Source: Deltaproteobacteria bacterium
GTDB lineage: Bacteria > Myxococcota > Kuafuiibacteriia > Kuafuiibacteriales > Kuafuiibacteriaceae
Direction of reading: 5' to 3'
Assembly: GCA_011526105.1 (NCBI GenBank)
Contig: WYAZ01000081.1
Location: forward strand, 1-64,000
Length of the DNA: 64,000 bases
Both the position numbers and the translations under genes were made by a program. This document shows positions 32,850 through 47,026 of this stretch, piece by piece. Position 1 is the first letter of the stretch. The number at the start of each line of letters is the position of its first letter. The notes below the pieces were generated by a model. The model was not told the DNA's origin and made no database searches. It saw nothing but the letters and a program-made list of their open reading frames with translations.

Positions 32850-35615
32850 GTGCAGAATCGCATCCTTCTTCCCCTGTTCACGGTCTGCCTTTTCGGGTTT
32901 GGCGCCTGCGCCAGCGACACCTCTGGCCTCGATGGAGGCGCCGCCTGCACGAGCCAGGCGGAGTGTCCGGAGGGCCAGTTCTGCGACGTTTCGCTCCTTC
33001 AGTGCCGCCCCGGCGCGGTGAAGGACTGCCAGCGGGACGAGGACTGCGGGACGGACGAGGTCTGCACGACAGAGTTCGCGTGTGAGGCGAAGGCTTGTGG
33101 CGCGCACGATGAGTGCAGCGAGGCCTATCTGTGCATCGACGGGGCGTGCGCCGAGTCGCCGGCCTGCCGCCCCACCGGCACCTGCCCCGCCGGCAGCGTT
33201 TGCGATGGTGATCTCGGGCGCTGCGTTCCGACCCCCACCTGCGCCAATGACGAAGATTGCGAGCCGGACGAGTTATGCGTGGAGGAGGTCTGCACCACCC
33301 CGGGCAGCTGCACGAGCAGCACCGACTGTCCGAGTGGCCTCGTTTGCCAAGGTGGAACCTGCGGCCGAGGCTGCCAGGCGGACGCGGATTGCGGCCAGCC
33401 CGCCCAGGCTTGGCGATGCGACACCGGCAGCGGTGAGTGCACACGTCGCTGCCTGGGAGACGGCACCTGCCCCGCCGGACTCATCTGCGAGTCAAACCTT
33501 TGCGAGCCCCAGGAGTGCGAGGAGACCGTCGACTGCCCCGGCCCGAACCAGCGCTGCGAAGACGGCGGACAGCACGGGCGCTGCGTCAGCTTCACGCCGT
33601 GCACGCCGGGGGGCGGGCAGTGTCCCGAGAACTTCGAGTGTGTCGTGGACGCGTGTCAGGAGCTCCCGAATTGCCTGGGCGATCGAGCCTGCGCTCCGGA
33701 CGAATACTGCGAAGATGATCACTGCCAGCCGACATCGACCTGCGGTCCGAACACGCCATGCGCGACCGGGCTCGACTGCATCGGCGGTCGGTGCGTGCCC
33801 TCGCTGTGCCGAGGACCGGCGGACTGCACGGTGAGCGGAGAGGTCTGCATCGCGGGTGCTTGTCAGGTCCCGCCGGGCACCGACTTGGTCATTCAGGTCG
33901 TCATCATCACCCCGGCCGGGGTGGTGCGCCCGACCGAGACCTATCCCTTCGTGGCCCTCGCCCTCGACCCCTCCGGCAACGCGATCGCGGGCGTTCAATT
34001 CAACTGGAACTCCACCGCACCGGCGGTGGCGAGCATCGACGGCGACGGCCTGGCCACCGGCGGTGGGCAAGCCGGGGTCACGCAGATCACCGCGAGCGTG
34101 ACCGGTGCGAGCGGGGCCATCACCTCCGCGCCGGTATCGCTCAGAAACCTCGGCGCGCTCGTCGCCGGAGACGTGCGGGTCAGCGCGGTCACTGCGGCCA
34201 GCGGCGCGGCGGTGAACGGGGCCATCGTGGAACTCGCCGGGGACTTCGGTGTTCGCACCGCCGCGACGGACGCCACCGGGGTGGCGGTGTTTGCCGCCTT
34301 GGACCCGAGCGCGCCCTTCTCGGTGACCGTGGCCAGCGAGGCCCACGACTACGTGAGCCTGCTGGGGGTGGTGGGTCGTGATCTGGTCGTGCCCCTGCCC
34401 TCCTTGACCCGTACCGATCGCGTGGGCGGGGTCCGCGGGACCGTCGACTTCTCGCTCGTGCAGACGCAGGGGGCGCTCTCCGTCTCTCTGTCAGGGACCT
34501 CGCTCGAGTCCCCGATCTTCGGCAACGACCCAAGCGCGCTGCTCGGCGGTGAGGTCTTCACGGTTTCGATCCAGATCCCAGGGGCCGGCAACACGGACAT
34601 CCCGCTCCCGGCGGGCATGACCCTGCGTGCGGAGTTCATGGGCTTTCCGCTCGATCTGAAGAACACCTTCTACGCTCGGGCCCGCGCCGGTCAGCGGGCG
34701 GTGTGGTCGATCGCGGGACGCGCCGACCTCGCGAGCCTGGGCCTCGGCGGGGGCGGCGGGATCTCCAACCCGGTGGGCGCGCTCCTGCCGGCGCTTCAGC
34801 GCTTCGAACACGGACTGCGTCCCTCCGTGAGCGTCCTGCCGCTGCCTACGATCGCGGACACCGCCGACATCAACGGCAACGGCGATACCACTGAGCTCGT
34901 TCCAGACTACGGAGCGTTCCCGAACGTCTCCAACCGGCCGGGGGTGAGTCAGAATCTCCGGTACGTGCTCGAGCCCGGGATGTCGCGGCTGCCGCTCGTG
35001 ACCGGCGGCAACGCCAACACCATCTTGCTCGTGAGCGGAACGCTGCTGCCTGGGGTCGGCTTTGTGCCGCTGGGCTTCGACGGCCTGCAAGACGACGCCG
35101 GAAACGGCTTTGTGCCGGCCTTCAGCTCACGGATGGCGCCGGCGCACGGGGGACTCGAGGTGGGTGAGTACGCGATCCTGGTGGCGGCCTTTCGGCTCGA
35201 AGGCACGGCGGTGCCGGGCCCAGGCTCCGCGCGGCTCATCGTCGCCCCGGCGTTGCCCGCGAGCTTCGATGTCTCCGACGGCTTCCTCGACTCGCCCTTG
35301 GGTTCGGTGTTCAGCGCCAGCGCGCGCGAACTCAGCGGGAGCCGACTCGCGAGCGGAGACCTCGTGTCCCTCAGCTTCAAGAGCCCTGTGGGCGGCTGGC
35401 ATGTTTACGGCGCGCCCACCGGCGGCACGCTCGCTCTTCCAGAGCTTCCAAGCGGGGCCACGAATCGTCTCGAGGATGCGGAGGCGGAGGTCACGGTGCT
35501 CGACCTCGCACCGGGGGCCGACACCAGCTCCCTGTTTGGCGCGTCCGCCGGCGGCACACTGGGCATCGATCGCGCCACCCGCGGATACGCGAAGAGCGCG
35601 GTGCAGATTCAGTGA
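32850..35615 (+). CDS. Large Cys-rich lipoprotein with Ig-like domain
   Basis: 921 residues from a GTG start. The signal peptide (LLPLFTVCLFGFGACASD) carries a GAC lipobox. Residues 30-340 hold about ten to twelve Cys-rich modules, such as CTSQAECPEGQFCDVSLLQC, CQRDEDCGTDEVC, CRPTGTCPAGSVC, CSEAYLCIDGAC. Each module has about six Cys, as in tandem lipoproteins of myxobacteria. Next comes a BIG2-like Ig domain (VIQVVIITPAGVVRPTETYP, AVASIDGDGLAT), a carboxypeptidase-regulatory-like fold, and a long beta-rich C-terminal half. The function is unknown; a structural surface role is plausible. The stop overlaps the convergent phosphopantetheinyl transferase stop by 7 bp. Confidence 0.85.
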   Translation: MQNRILLPLFTVCLFGFGACASDTSGLDGGAACTSQAECPEGQFCDVSLLQCRPGAVKDCQRDEDCGTDEVCTTEFACEAKACGAHDECSEAYLCIDGACAESPACRPTGTCPAGSVCDGDLGRCVPTPTCANDEDCEPDELCVEEVCTTPGSCTSSTDCPSGLVCQGGTCGRGCQADADCGQPAQAWRCDTGSGECTRRCLGDGTCPAGLICESNLCEPQECEETVDCPGPNQRCEDGGQHGRCVSFTPCTPGGGQCPENFECVVDACQELPNCLGDRACAPDEYCEDDHCQPTSTCGPNTPCATGLDCIGGRCVPSLCRGPADCTVSGEVCIAGACQVPPGTDLVIQVVIITPAGVVRPTETYPFVALALDPSGNAIAGVQFNWNSTAPAVASIDGDGLATGGGQAGVTQITASVTGASGAITSAPVSLRNLGALVAGDVRVSAVTAASGAAVNGAIVELAGDFGVRTAATDATGVAVFAALDPSAPFSVTVASEAHDYVSLLGVVGRDLVVPLPSLTRTDRVGGVRGTVDFSLVQTQGALSVSLSGTSLESPIFGNDPSALLGGEVFTVSIQIPGAGNTDIPLPAGMTLRAEFMGFPLDLKNTFYARARAGQRAVWSIAGRADLASLGLGGGGGISNPVGALLPALQRFEHGLRPSVSVLPLPTIADTADINGNGDTTELVPDYGAFPNVSNRPGVSQNLRYVLEPGMSRLPLVTGGNANTILLVSGTLLPGVGFVPLGFDGLQDDAGNGFVPAFSSRMAPAHGGLEVGEYAILVAAFRLEGTAVPGPGSARLIVAPALPASFDVSDGFLDSPLGSVFSASARELSGSRLASGDLVSLSFKSPVGGWHVYGAPTGGTLALPELPSGATNRLEDAEAEVTVLDLAPGADTSSLFGASAGGTLGIDRATRGYAKSAVQIQ

Positions 35616-36322
35616 GGCCGTCGCGTGGCCCGCACCGCGGAGACCAGTAGATCCGGGTCCTCCGCCGGGGTCTGTAAGAAGGCTTCGAGCTCGAAGCTCG
35701 GCTCCCCTCTCCGTCTCGCGAGGAGTGCGCGCACGAAGGCTCCGCCCGGCGTCGGCCAATGCGCGGGAACGTCCGTGAGCTCGGCTTCGCTGAACGCGAC
35801 GTATCGCTGAAGCAGCGGGTCGACCGCCTTGTAGATCGATTCCTTCACCGAGAACGATGCGAGGACTCGAGGCCAATCCACCTCGCCCCCGACCAAACCT
35901 CGCTGCTCGATCGCAGTGAGGATACGGGAGGCGATGTCGGGGCGAGCGGGGGCCTTGGTCTCGAGGTCGACCCCCACCGTCACCTGGCCCGGCTCGACCT
36001 TCGCCACGAGTGCGGCCGCCACCACGCTCGGGCCCTCGGCACGCCGTAGACGCTTGTGGCTGACCGAACCGGAGAAGCCGAGGGGGACGATCGGCGCCCC
36101 CCGAGGGCTTTGGCCGATGGGATGCGGCTCGGCCCCGGCGTGGCGCAGGGCCTCCATGAGCGCGAGACGCCCCGCGAGGTAGTTGGTTCGGCGAAGGCTG
36201 GACGCGGAGGTGGGGAGGTGGACGAGCAGCGACGCCGAGGTCTCGTCGACCGCCTCGTCCAGACGCAGCTCCACCAGGACGAGCTGGCCGAAGGGATGAG
36301 TGAGGCGGCGAAAGACGGGCAC
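35609..36322 (-). CDS. 4'-phosphopantetheinyl transferase (EntD/Sfp-like)
   Basis: 237 residues from a GTG, four bases after the upstream stop. This cytosolic enzyme transfers 4'-phosphopantetheine from CoA to a Ser of acyl- or peptidyl-carrier proteins. Visible motifs are PRGAPIVPLGFSGSVSHK (the P-x-G-x-x-GS-SH block), VGVDLE (metal-binding Asp and Glu) and FSVKESIYKAVDPLL (the W/F-x-x-KES-x-x-K motif). These are the EntD/Sfp hallmarks. No carrier protein, polyketide or non-ribosomal-peptide gene is in the window, so its target is elsewhere. It ends a minus-strand operon of cell-envelope genes. Confidence 0.88.
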   Translation of the reverse strand: MPVFRRLTHPFGQLVLVELRLDEAVDETSASLLVHLPTSASSLRRTNYLAGRLALMEALRHAGAEPHPIGQSPRGAPIVPLGFSGSVSHKRLRRAEGPSVVAAALVAKVEPGQVTVGVDLETKAPARPDIASRILTAIEQRGLVGGEVDWPRVLASFSVKESIYKAVDPLLQRYVAFSEAELTDVPAHWPTPGGAFVRALLARRRGEPSFELEAFLQTPAEDPDLLVSAVRATRRPH

Positions 36323-36326
36323 CGGC

Positions 36327-37988
36327 TCAGCCTCGACGAATGAGCGGGTCCATGAAGCGGGGGTCAGTGGGCGCGCCAGAGATTGCCAGCAGACGCTCAC
36401 TGAGCCGCCGCACCCGCGTCAGCAAGACCTCTCGCTCCGTCTCCGGCAGCTTGGTCCCGAGGGGACCCTCGATGCCCTTTGACAGCGAGGCGAGTTGTTT
36501 CGAGTCCAGCGGCTCGAGGGGGGACAGCGGCAGGCCGAGCGCCTCGCGCGCGAGTTGGGTGGCCAGCATGTGTTCGAAGCTCCACTCCTCCAGCGGCGGA
36601 AGTGCGCCCTCGGGGGCGCTCGTGTAGAGCTCGACGAATCGACACGAGGTCGCGAGACGACCGAGCGCTTCGAGTTCGTCCAGACGCCGGTTCGCGGAGA
36701 GGAGCTGCTCCGGCGCGCGAAACGGTTCGATGGCGTCGAGGTCGGCGCCCTCAGCGACGAACAGGGCGCGCGGCCGCTTCAGCGCCCGCAGCAGCGCCTG
36801 GTCCGACTCCTCGACGAAGCGCAGAGCGTGGATGCGCGCGAGGCTCTTCTCGACCGCACGCGCGCGCCCGGCCACACGAAGCACGAGGGTGTAGCCGACG
36901 CCGAAGAGGCTGCGGAGGGGATGGGTTTCGAGCCGCTGGCGGGCCACGTCGAGCCGTTCCGATGCGCTCGCGCCGTGGCTCAGCGCCAGCTCGAGGTAGC
37001 CGCGCGCTCGCTCGAGCACGCTCCGGATCCCCTCGAGGTTGCCGGGCTCCACGCCGTCCGCGACCAGCGCCGCGTTCGACAGCGTCACGAGTTCGCCCTC
37101 CACGCTTCGGACGAGGTCTGGGTTCTCGAGCGACGCTAAGACATCCTCAAAGAAGCCCTCGGCATAGGGCTCGAGCAGCGTGGCCGGGAGCTTGAGTTCT
37201 GAGGGGGCGCGGGGCTCATCTTCGCTCTTTAGCACCCGCTCCACGTCCACCGGACCGTAAACCGCGAGCGCGCGTTCGCGCGGGGGAAAGCCGAGATCCT
37301 CGAGACGCGCGTTGCGGAAGCGGAGACTACCCTCTTCCAGGTCGGAGGAGAGGTCGTGCGCGGCGACGTGGAGCAAGCGGGACACCCCGCTGAAGTCTTC
37401 GTCGCGATAGAGGTCGTCGATGAGGCGAAGAACGGCCTTCCGCTCCTCTTCGTCGAAGGTCTCGCCGGTCATCTCGTTCGTGGCACGGGCGGCGATGAGA
37501 TAGGTCCGGTCTGGGGTCTCGACGATGGGCATGATCTCTTCGGGCGCGAAGCGCACCCATTCCGGGATCTCGTGATCGAGATCGTCGTCCGTCGGCTTGA
37601 TCGCGATGTGCAGGCGTTCCCTGAGCGCGGCCGCGGTGAGCTCCACGTCCAGGGTGCGCACCGCAAGTTGTAGACGTGCGAGCCCGGCTTCTTTGAAGCC
37701 CTCGAGCCACGCGAACAGGTCCGAGAAGTTCGGCTGCTCCTGGTGCCATATCTCGAGGTCGAAGAGCGCGGTGATCTGCTCGGGCTCGAGGACCGCCAGA
37801 AAGGGGACCGAGTCATCCACGCCGAGCGCTCGAAGTGCGTAGTACACCTCGAGTTCACTCATGCCGCGGATGATCTCGTCCGCGTCGTTTCGCTCCAAAA
37901 GGGCTCTGGGGCTCTTTCGCTGGGTCGCGTTTCGGACCGCGATATCCCACGGCATGAGGGAAAGGACCTTGGGCTCCGCTTCACTCAT
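36327..37988 (-). CDS. DUF6178-like protein, unknown function
   Basis: 553 residues from an ATG (MSEAEPKVLSLMPWDIAVRN). It is all-helical and acidic, with no signal peptide or membrane segment. The N-terminal pattern (RALLERNDADEIIRGMSELE, VYYALRALGVDDSVPFLAVL, EPEQITALFDLEIWHQEQ) matches the helix repeats of the DUF6178 family common in deltaproteobacterial lineages. The C-terminal half has a second set of helices. It has no catalytic motif that I can name. It is the third gene of a four-gene minus-strand operon, 46 bases after the transglycosylase and four bases before the phosphopantetheinyl transferase start. Confidence 0.75.
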   Translation of the reverse strand: MSEAEPKVLSLMPWDIAVRNATQRKSPRALLERNDADEIIRGMSELEVYYALRALGVDDSVPFLAVLEPEQITALFDLEIWHQEQPNFSDLFAWLEGFKEAGLARLQLAVRTLDVELTAAALRERLHIAIKPTDDDLDHEIPEWVRFAPEEIMPIVETPDRTYLIAARATNEMTGETFDEEERKAVLRLIDDLYRDEDFSGVSRLLHVAAHDLSSDLEEGSLRFRNARLEDLGFPPRERALAVYGPVDVERVLKSEDEPRAPSELKLPATLLEPYAEGFFEDVLASLENPDLVRSVEGELVTLSNAALVADGVEPGNLEGIRSVLERARGYLELALSHGASASERLDVARQRLETHPLRSLFGVGYTLVLRVAGRARAVEKSLARIHALRFVEESDQALLRALKRPRALFVAEGADLDAIEPFRAPEQLLSANRRLDELEALGRLATSCRFVELYTSAPEGALPPLEEWSFEHMLATQLAREALGLPLSPLEPLDSKQLASLSKGIEGPLGTKLPETEREVLLTRVRRLSERLLAISGAPTDPRFMDPLIRRG

Positions 37989-38034
37989 GCACTTGGAAGA
38001 TGAGATGCGGCGAGAGAAGTCAAGGACCAGGGGG

Positions 38035-40386
38035 CTACAGGACTTCGACGCGCGAGATCTCCACGCGCAGGGGGCTCGGCGTGGGTGCGCTCGGCGCCTC
38101 GCCGGGCTCGCTCCAGACCGGCTCCCGGTCAGGTCCGGCGAGGTGCATGGGGACCCGCCGATCACCCACGGGTGTGTTCGAGATCAGGGGCGCGGGTGCC
38201 AGCACCTTGTAGAGGCGTGCGTAGCTCCGCGCGCGCGCCAGCACTGCTTTGACGTAGCCTCGGGTCTCGGTCACTGGGATCTCCTCGACCAGCTCGTCTG
38301 GCCGCGGCAACAGCCCCACGCCTTTGCCGGTCGTGCCCAGCCCGGTGATACGACGGACTCGGTACGCCATCCAGCTCCCGACCGCGCTCGGGCCCGCGTT
38401 GTAGGCGGCCAGCGCGAGAGGTTCGCTCCCGTCGAAGTGATCGAGCAGTCCGCGAAGATAGGCCGCGCCCAGTCGCACGTTGAGTCCCGGGTCCGACACG
38501 AGTCGGCCGGGGCTCACTCGACCGGCTCGCAGCCGACCCGCGACCTCTCGCGCGGTGGGCATGATGAGTTGCGCCAAGCCGTAGGCGTTCATCGGCGAGA
38601 CCGCTTCGGCGACAAAGCCGCTCTCGGTTCGCACCAGCGCAAAGAGCAGCGCGGGCGACAGGTCGAACTCGTCCGCGGCGCTGACGATCTCCTGCTCGTA
38701 GCGCAGCGGGTGCGCTCGGCGAGCGGCCTCCACGAGTTCGGCCGCGGTGAGGGCGTGCGGGTACTCGCGCGCGTAGGCCTCGCGGATCTTTCGGGCCTCG
38801 GTGTTTCGTCCCACCTCGTCGTGGAGGCGGGCGAGTGTTCGCAGCGTGTGTTCGCCGAGCGCGCGGTCCTTTGGGCGCTCGCGCTTCTGATAGGCATCGA
38901 GGGCCCCTCGCGCCTTCGCGACCAAGCCGAGGCGTAGATACTCTTCGGCTCGAGCGAGCATCGGCGGGAGCTCCGTGCCTCCCGCTCGTTCCTTCGGCGT
39001 CCTTTGGGAGGCCGGCAAGGCCTCGGCGAGCTGATCCTCGGCCATGGCTGCGTAGTAGCTGAGCGGGTGTTGTTCGAGCACCCTGCGAAAGCTCGCGCGC
39101 GCCGGCTCGAGCTCGCCCATGTCCGCTTCGGTCTTGGCGAGCCAATAGAGCGAAGCCGCGGCCAGATCGGCGGCGAGCGACATCTTGGTGAGCGCGGCAA
39201 AGAACGGCTTGGCCTGCGCATACTCTCCGAGGCGACGCTCCGCCCACCCGAGGGCCCAGAGACTCCGAGGGCGATACACCGTGACCGGGTTCTTGATGAG
39301 CAGTTCTCGAAAGCGCTCTTTCGCCAGCGCGTACTCGCGCCGATGAAGCTGCATCTCCCCCGAGGCGAAGAGCGCCTCCTCGGCTTCGGGGCGCTCAGGG
39401 AATCGTTGGGCCAGCGCCTCGAACTCCGCGAGGGCGGGTTTGCTGTGACCGAGCCGCTCGAGGGCACGCGCGTGGTGCAGCATCGCGCGCGCTCTCAGCT
39501 CGGACGCGCGAGGAGGCGCGAGGCGTGAGGCCCGTTCGAAGTGAGAAGCGGCGGCCTGGTTTCGGCCCTGCGCCTCCGAGAGGCGTCCGCGCGCATACGC
39601 GACCTGCGCGCGAAGCTCGGTGATTCGCCGGCTGCGGCTCAGTCGGGCTTCGAGCCCCTCCAAGGCATCACCGAGTCGATCTCTGGACAACAGGGAGCTC
39701 AGGGCCGCGACGGCGGCCTGCTCCTCCTTCGACATCAGGGAGCGGCGACCGATCTTGAGCTCCGCCATGTGACGCAGCGCCGGCCCCGCGAACTTCTCCC
39801 CCGGCGCCTCGCGCCAGACTTCCTTCCAGGCCTGGTAGGCGCCGTACATGTCGTGCTGATGGTGACGGGCGTGCCCCAAAAGGTAGAGCAGCTCGGGTTC
39901 GAGGCGGCCCTCCTTGGCGAGCACCGCCTCGAGCCAGTTTCGCAGGGTCTCGAAGTCGGTGGAGGAGAACAACGCCCGGGCGCGGAGCCGGCGAGCCTCT
40001 TCGCCACGAGGCCCATGGTCATCGACCGAGGCTAAGACCCGACCGGCCTCGAGATGATTGCCCCACTCGTAGAGCGCCTGACCGCGCAAATAGAGGTGGT
40101 CGTCGCGTAGCTCGGGGTAGATGTCGACGAGCTCCGCGAAGAGGCGCTCGGCCTCGGCGTAAGAACGTTCCGCGAGCAGGCAGAGACCGAGCAGATACAG
40201 GGCTTGAGGTCGCTCCTCGCGGTCTCTTCGCTCTGCGAGCAGATGCCGGAGGAGCTGCGCCGCCTCCTTGGTCTGGCCGCGCGCGAATCGCGCCTGTGCC
40301 TCGGAGAAGGGGCTCGCTTCGAAGTAGCTCGGAAGACCCGGCGTGGCGACGAGCCCCAAGACGGTCGCGAGGGCGAGCTCGATCAT
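38035..40386 (-). CDS. Soluble lytic murein transglycosylase, Slt70-like
   Basis: 783 residues. The ATG overlaps the upstream stop as ATGA. A hydrophobic start (IELALATVLGLVATPGL) serves as the signal. Residues 25-520 form a helical superhelix of TPR-like pairs (QALYLLGLCLLAERSYAEAE, RPRSLWALGWAERRLGEYAQ, SYYAAMAEDQLAEALPAS). The SLT domain spans about 560-720: ALVRTESGF with the catalytic Glu at residue 588, MNAYGLAQLIMPTAREVA, RLGAAYLRGLLDHFDG, ALAAYNAG. The enzyme cleaves peptidoglycan glycan strands to anhydro-muropeptides in the periplasm. The operon partners suggest involvement in envelope turnover. Confidence 0.92.
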   Translation of the reverse strand: MIELALATVLGLVATPGLPSYFEASPFSEAQARFARGQTKEAAQLLRHLLAERRDREERPQALYLLGLCLLAERSYAEAERLFAELVDIYPELRDDHLYLRGQALYEWGNHLEAGRVLASVDDHGPRGEEARRLRARALFSSTDFETLRNWLEAVLAKEGRLEPELLYLLGHARHHQHDMYGAYQAWKEVWREAPGEKFAGPALRHMAELKIGRRSLMSKEEQAAVAALSSLLSRDRLGDALEGLEARLSRSRRITELRAQVAYARGRLSEAQGRNQAAASHFERASRLAPPRASELRARAMLHHARALERLGHSKPALAEFEALAQRFPERPEAEEALFASGEMQLHRREYALAKERFRELLIKNPVTVYRPRSLWALGWAERRLGEYAQAKPFFAALTKMSLAADLAAASLYWLAKTEADMGELEPARASFRRVLEQHPLSYYAAMAEDQLAEALPASQRTPKERAGGTELPPMLARAEEYLRLGLVAKARGALDAYQKRERPKDRALGEHTLRTLARLHDEVGRNTEARKIREAYAREYPHALTAAELVEAARRAHPLRYEQEIVSAADEFDLSPALLFALVRTESGFVAEAVSPMNAYGLAQLIMPTAREVAGRLRAGRVSPGRLVSDPGLNVRLGAAYLRGLLDHFDGSEPLALAAYNAGPSAVGSWMAYRVRRITGLGTTGKGVGLLPRPDELVEEIPVTETRGYVKAVLARARSYARLYKVLAPAPLISNTPVGDRRVPMHLAGPDREPVWSEPGEAPSAPTPSPLRVEISRVEVL

Positions 40387-42311
40387 GGTCCGACGGATTG
40401 TCGAAGCTCGCCGAGGGTCTCGGTGAACTCCTTCTCCACCGAGTCTCGCTCGAGCGCGAGCCGACGGATGGCTTGGGTGCTGTGCTCCTTCTTGACCCAG
40501 AAGGTATCGAGCACCCCCACCTCGGCGCGCATCGATGCGTGACGGAGCGCGTCCGAGACCTGCCGGAGGGCCTCGTTGACCGCCAGCTTGGTGGGCTCGT
40601 CCGCGTCGCGCTCGATATCCTGCGCGAGCTGCGTGACGATCTCGAGGTCGGCCGCGATGGAGCGCAAGGTCGTCAGGGCCTCCGCGCGTCGCTGCTCCCT
40701 CTCCTCGTCGAGGCGTCGAATGTCGTGCTCGACCGCCCGCGCATAACTCGTGAGCACGCTGAACATCTCGTCGAGCTTCTGGGCGCGTTCACCGGCCGCG
40801 ACCGGATCTTCGGCCGCCGAGGCGTGTTTGCGTTCGAATCGGACGTCATCGACGTGGCTCTGGAGGTGGATGATGTCGCGCAGCAGACTCCGAAGGTGCT
40901 CTTGCCGGCGGTCGATGGGCTGGAAGGCGTTTTCGCGCTCGACCTGCGCGATCAACCCCGCGATCTCGCGTCGCAGCCGAGCCGACTCGAGGCTCGCGAA
41001 GTCGATGTCGCGGTCGAGCCGATAGACGCGGTCGACCTCGGGGGTCCAAACGTCCTGGAACATCGTGGCGGGGCCCGGGCTCGCCTTGCGTCCGTGGTCC
41101 GCCGCGCTCCGCTCCATCGCCTCGAAGACGAAGGCGACGGGGTCTTCGAGGCCATCGACGGTCTTCTCGAAGGTGCGGCGTTCGCCGACGAACTCGCGCC
41201 GCGCTCGGTCGTAGACCAGGAGCGCCTCCTCGTAGCGCGCCAGGTGCGCGTGCAGCGAAGCCCACATGAGCCGCGCGTCGACCGAGCGTGTGCCACCGAC
41301 CCCCAGGTCGAGCACACACTGCAGGAAGTTCATCGCGCCTCGCTTGTTTCGGGCCTCGAAGGACAGGAACGCGAGTTCGAAGCAGGCCTCGTCGCGTAGC
41401 GGTGAGCCCTCCGCGATCCGGAGGTAGGCCTCGCGCGCGAGTCCGTGCTCGCCGCGTTCATAGCGCAAGCGCGCTGCGGCCAGCGCCGCGAGCTCGCGGA
41501 CCTCGGTCTCGAGCTTTGCGTCGGGTGCGCCTTCGCTTCCGGGAAGCGGCCACTGCATGAGCGCGGCGAACCAACGCTCGGCGTTTTGCAGGTCGCCGGC
41601 CTCCACGAACAAGGTGCCCGCGAGGTACACCGCGCGGGAGCCGTAGCGGGTCTCGGGGCGAACCTGGCCAAGCAATCGATGGGCCTCGGGGAAACGGCCG
41701 TCCTCGCGGAGCGCAAAGGCCGCTTCGTAGTAGGCCTCGCCCGCCAGTTCGGGGCCGGCGGCCTCGAGCCCACCCGACTTCTTCCACGCCTCGAACATCT
41801 CGAGCCGATCGTGGGTCCGTTGGTGTCGCCGCGCGAGCCGAAACCAGCGCGCGCCGGCCTCTGCCATCTTGTCGCTCTCTCCCCCGAGGAGCAGCGCCTG
41901 GCGCGCGAAGCTCATCGCACCATCCACTTCCCCGTTGGACTCGAGCAGCTGACTGGTGAGCAGCAGCGTGTCCAGGTAGGCCGGGAGCTTCTGGAACGAG
42001 GGATCCATCAGCCGCCCGATCAGCATCTGCAGGGCGCGGTCGAGCTGCCCCATGCCGACTTCGATCTCGGCGGCACCCAGCACACGCAGGTGCTGGCGCT
42101 TGGTCTTGGGCGGCGGCGGGATGGGCGGCGTCGCGCGCAGGTGGTTGAGGCTCAGGTAGATGCGCTCGACGTCACGATGGAGCGCGTCGACATCGCCGTG
42201 GGGGTCGTGCGCACGGGCCGCGGGCTCCGCCACGAAGGTGATGGAGATGGAGAGCAGCGCCCCGAAGAGTCGCGCCCAGGTGTGCTTCGAGTGACCCACC
42301 AAGTAGTGCAT
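40383..42311 (-). CDS. Exported TPR/coiled-coil protein of unknown function
   Basis: 642 residues, ATG start. The N-terminus (KHTWARLFGALLSISITFVA then EPAARA) is a signal peptide. Residues 60-360 contain TPR-like helical pairs (EAYYEAAFALREDGRFPEAH, RAVYLAGTLFVEAGDLQNAE, YERGEHGLAREAYLRIAEGS). The C-terminal 280 residues form long coiled coils (IAGLIAQVERENAFQPIDRR, DIRRLDEEREQRRAEALTTL). It opens the operon and its stop overlaps the transglycosylase start (ATGA), implying coupling. A periplasmic scaffold for the transglycosylase is a reasonable guess. No family name is recognised. Confidence 0.72.
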   Translation of the reverse strand: MHYLVGHSKHTWARLFGALLSISITFVAEPAARAHDPHGDVDALHRDVERIYLSLNHLRATPPIPPPPKTKRQHLRVLGAAEIEVGMGQLDRALQMLIGRLMDPSFQKLPAYLDTLLLTSQLLESNGEVDGAMSFARQALLLGGESDKMAEAGARWFRLARRHQRTHDRLEMFEAWKKSGGLEAAGPELAGEAYYEAAFALREDGRFPEAHRLLGQVRPETRYGSRAVYLAGTLFVEAGDLQNAERWFAALMQWPLPGSEGAPDAKLETEVRELAALAAARLRYERGEHGLAREAYLRIAEGSPLRDEACFELAFLSFEARNKRGAMNFLQCVLDLGVGGTRSVDARLMWASLHAHLARYEEALLVYDRARREFVGERRTFEKTVDGLEDPVAFVFEAMERSAADHGRKASPGPATMFQDVWTPEVDRVYRLDRDIDFASLESARLRREIAGLIAQVERENAFQPIDRRQEHLRSLLRDIIHLQSHVDDVRFERKHASAAEDPVAAGERAQKLDEMFSVLTSYARAVEHDIRRLDEEREQRRAEALTTLRSIAADLEIVTQLAQDIERDADEPTKLAVNEALRQVSDALRHASMRAEVGVLDTFWVKKEHSTQAIRRLALERDSVEKEFTETLGELRQSVGP

Positions 42312-42522
42312 CGCATTCTAGCAAAAACCGGGGCATCGGCCGTTGGCGCGACCGGCCACAATTCAGGACTTAATCCCCGGAGGCCCACCCCAGAAATTCG
42401 TGTCTTCGGCGTCCCCGAAGACAGATTTCGCTGACGCGGGGACAACCCTGGCGCGCTCCCCGAGGCTGGGTCGGGACCAGACCGCACGCGCCAGAGGGCC
42501 GGAGGCAGCCCATCGGCCAGGT

Positions 42523-42551
42523 TTGACGCCGGAAAATCTTCCCGCTAGGAG
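42523..42551 (+). promoter_or_regulatory. Weak sigma-70-type promoter candidate before parC
   Basis: TTGACG (42523-42528) and TAGGAG (42546-42551) are separated by 17 bp. The -35 box matches five of six consensus bases and the -10 box only three. If used, the transcript would begin only a few bases before the parC ATG at 42564, giving a nearly leaderless mRNA. The GGAG in the -10 box could instead be the ribosome site. I see no better promoter in the 252-bp gap between the divergent genes. Confidence 0.3.
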
Positions 42552-42563
42552 AGCCCTGAACAA

Positions 42564-47020
<4,457 letters not shown>

Positions 47021-47026
47021 GCGGGC

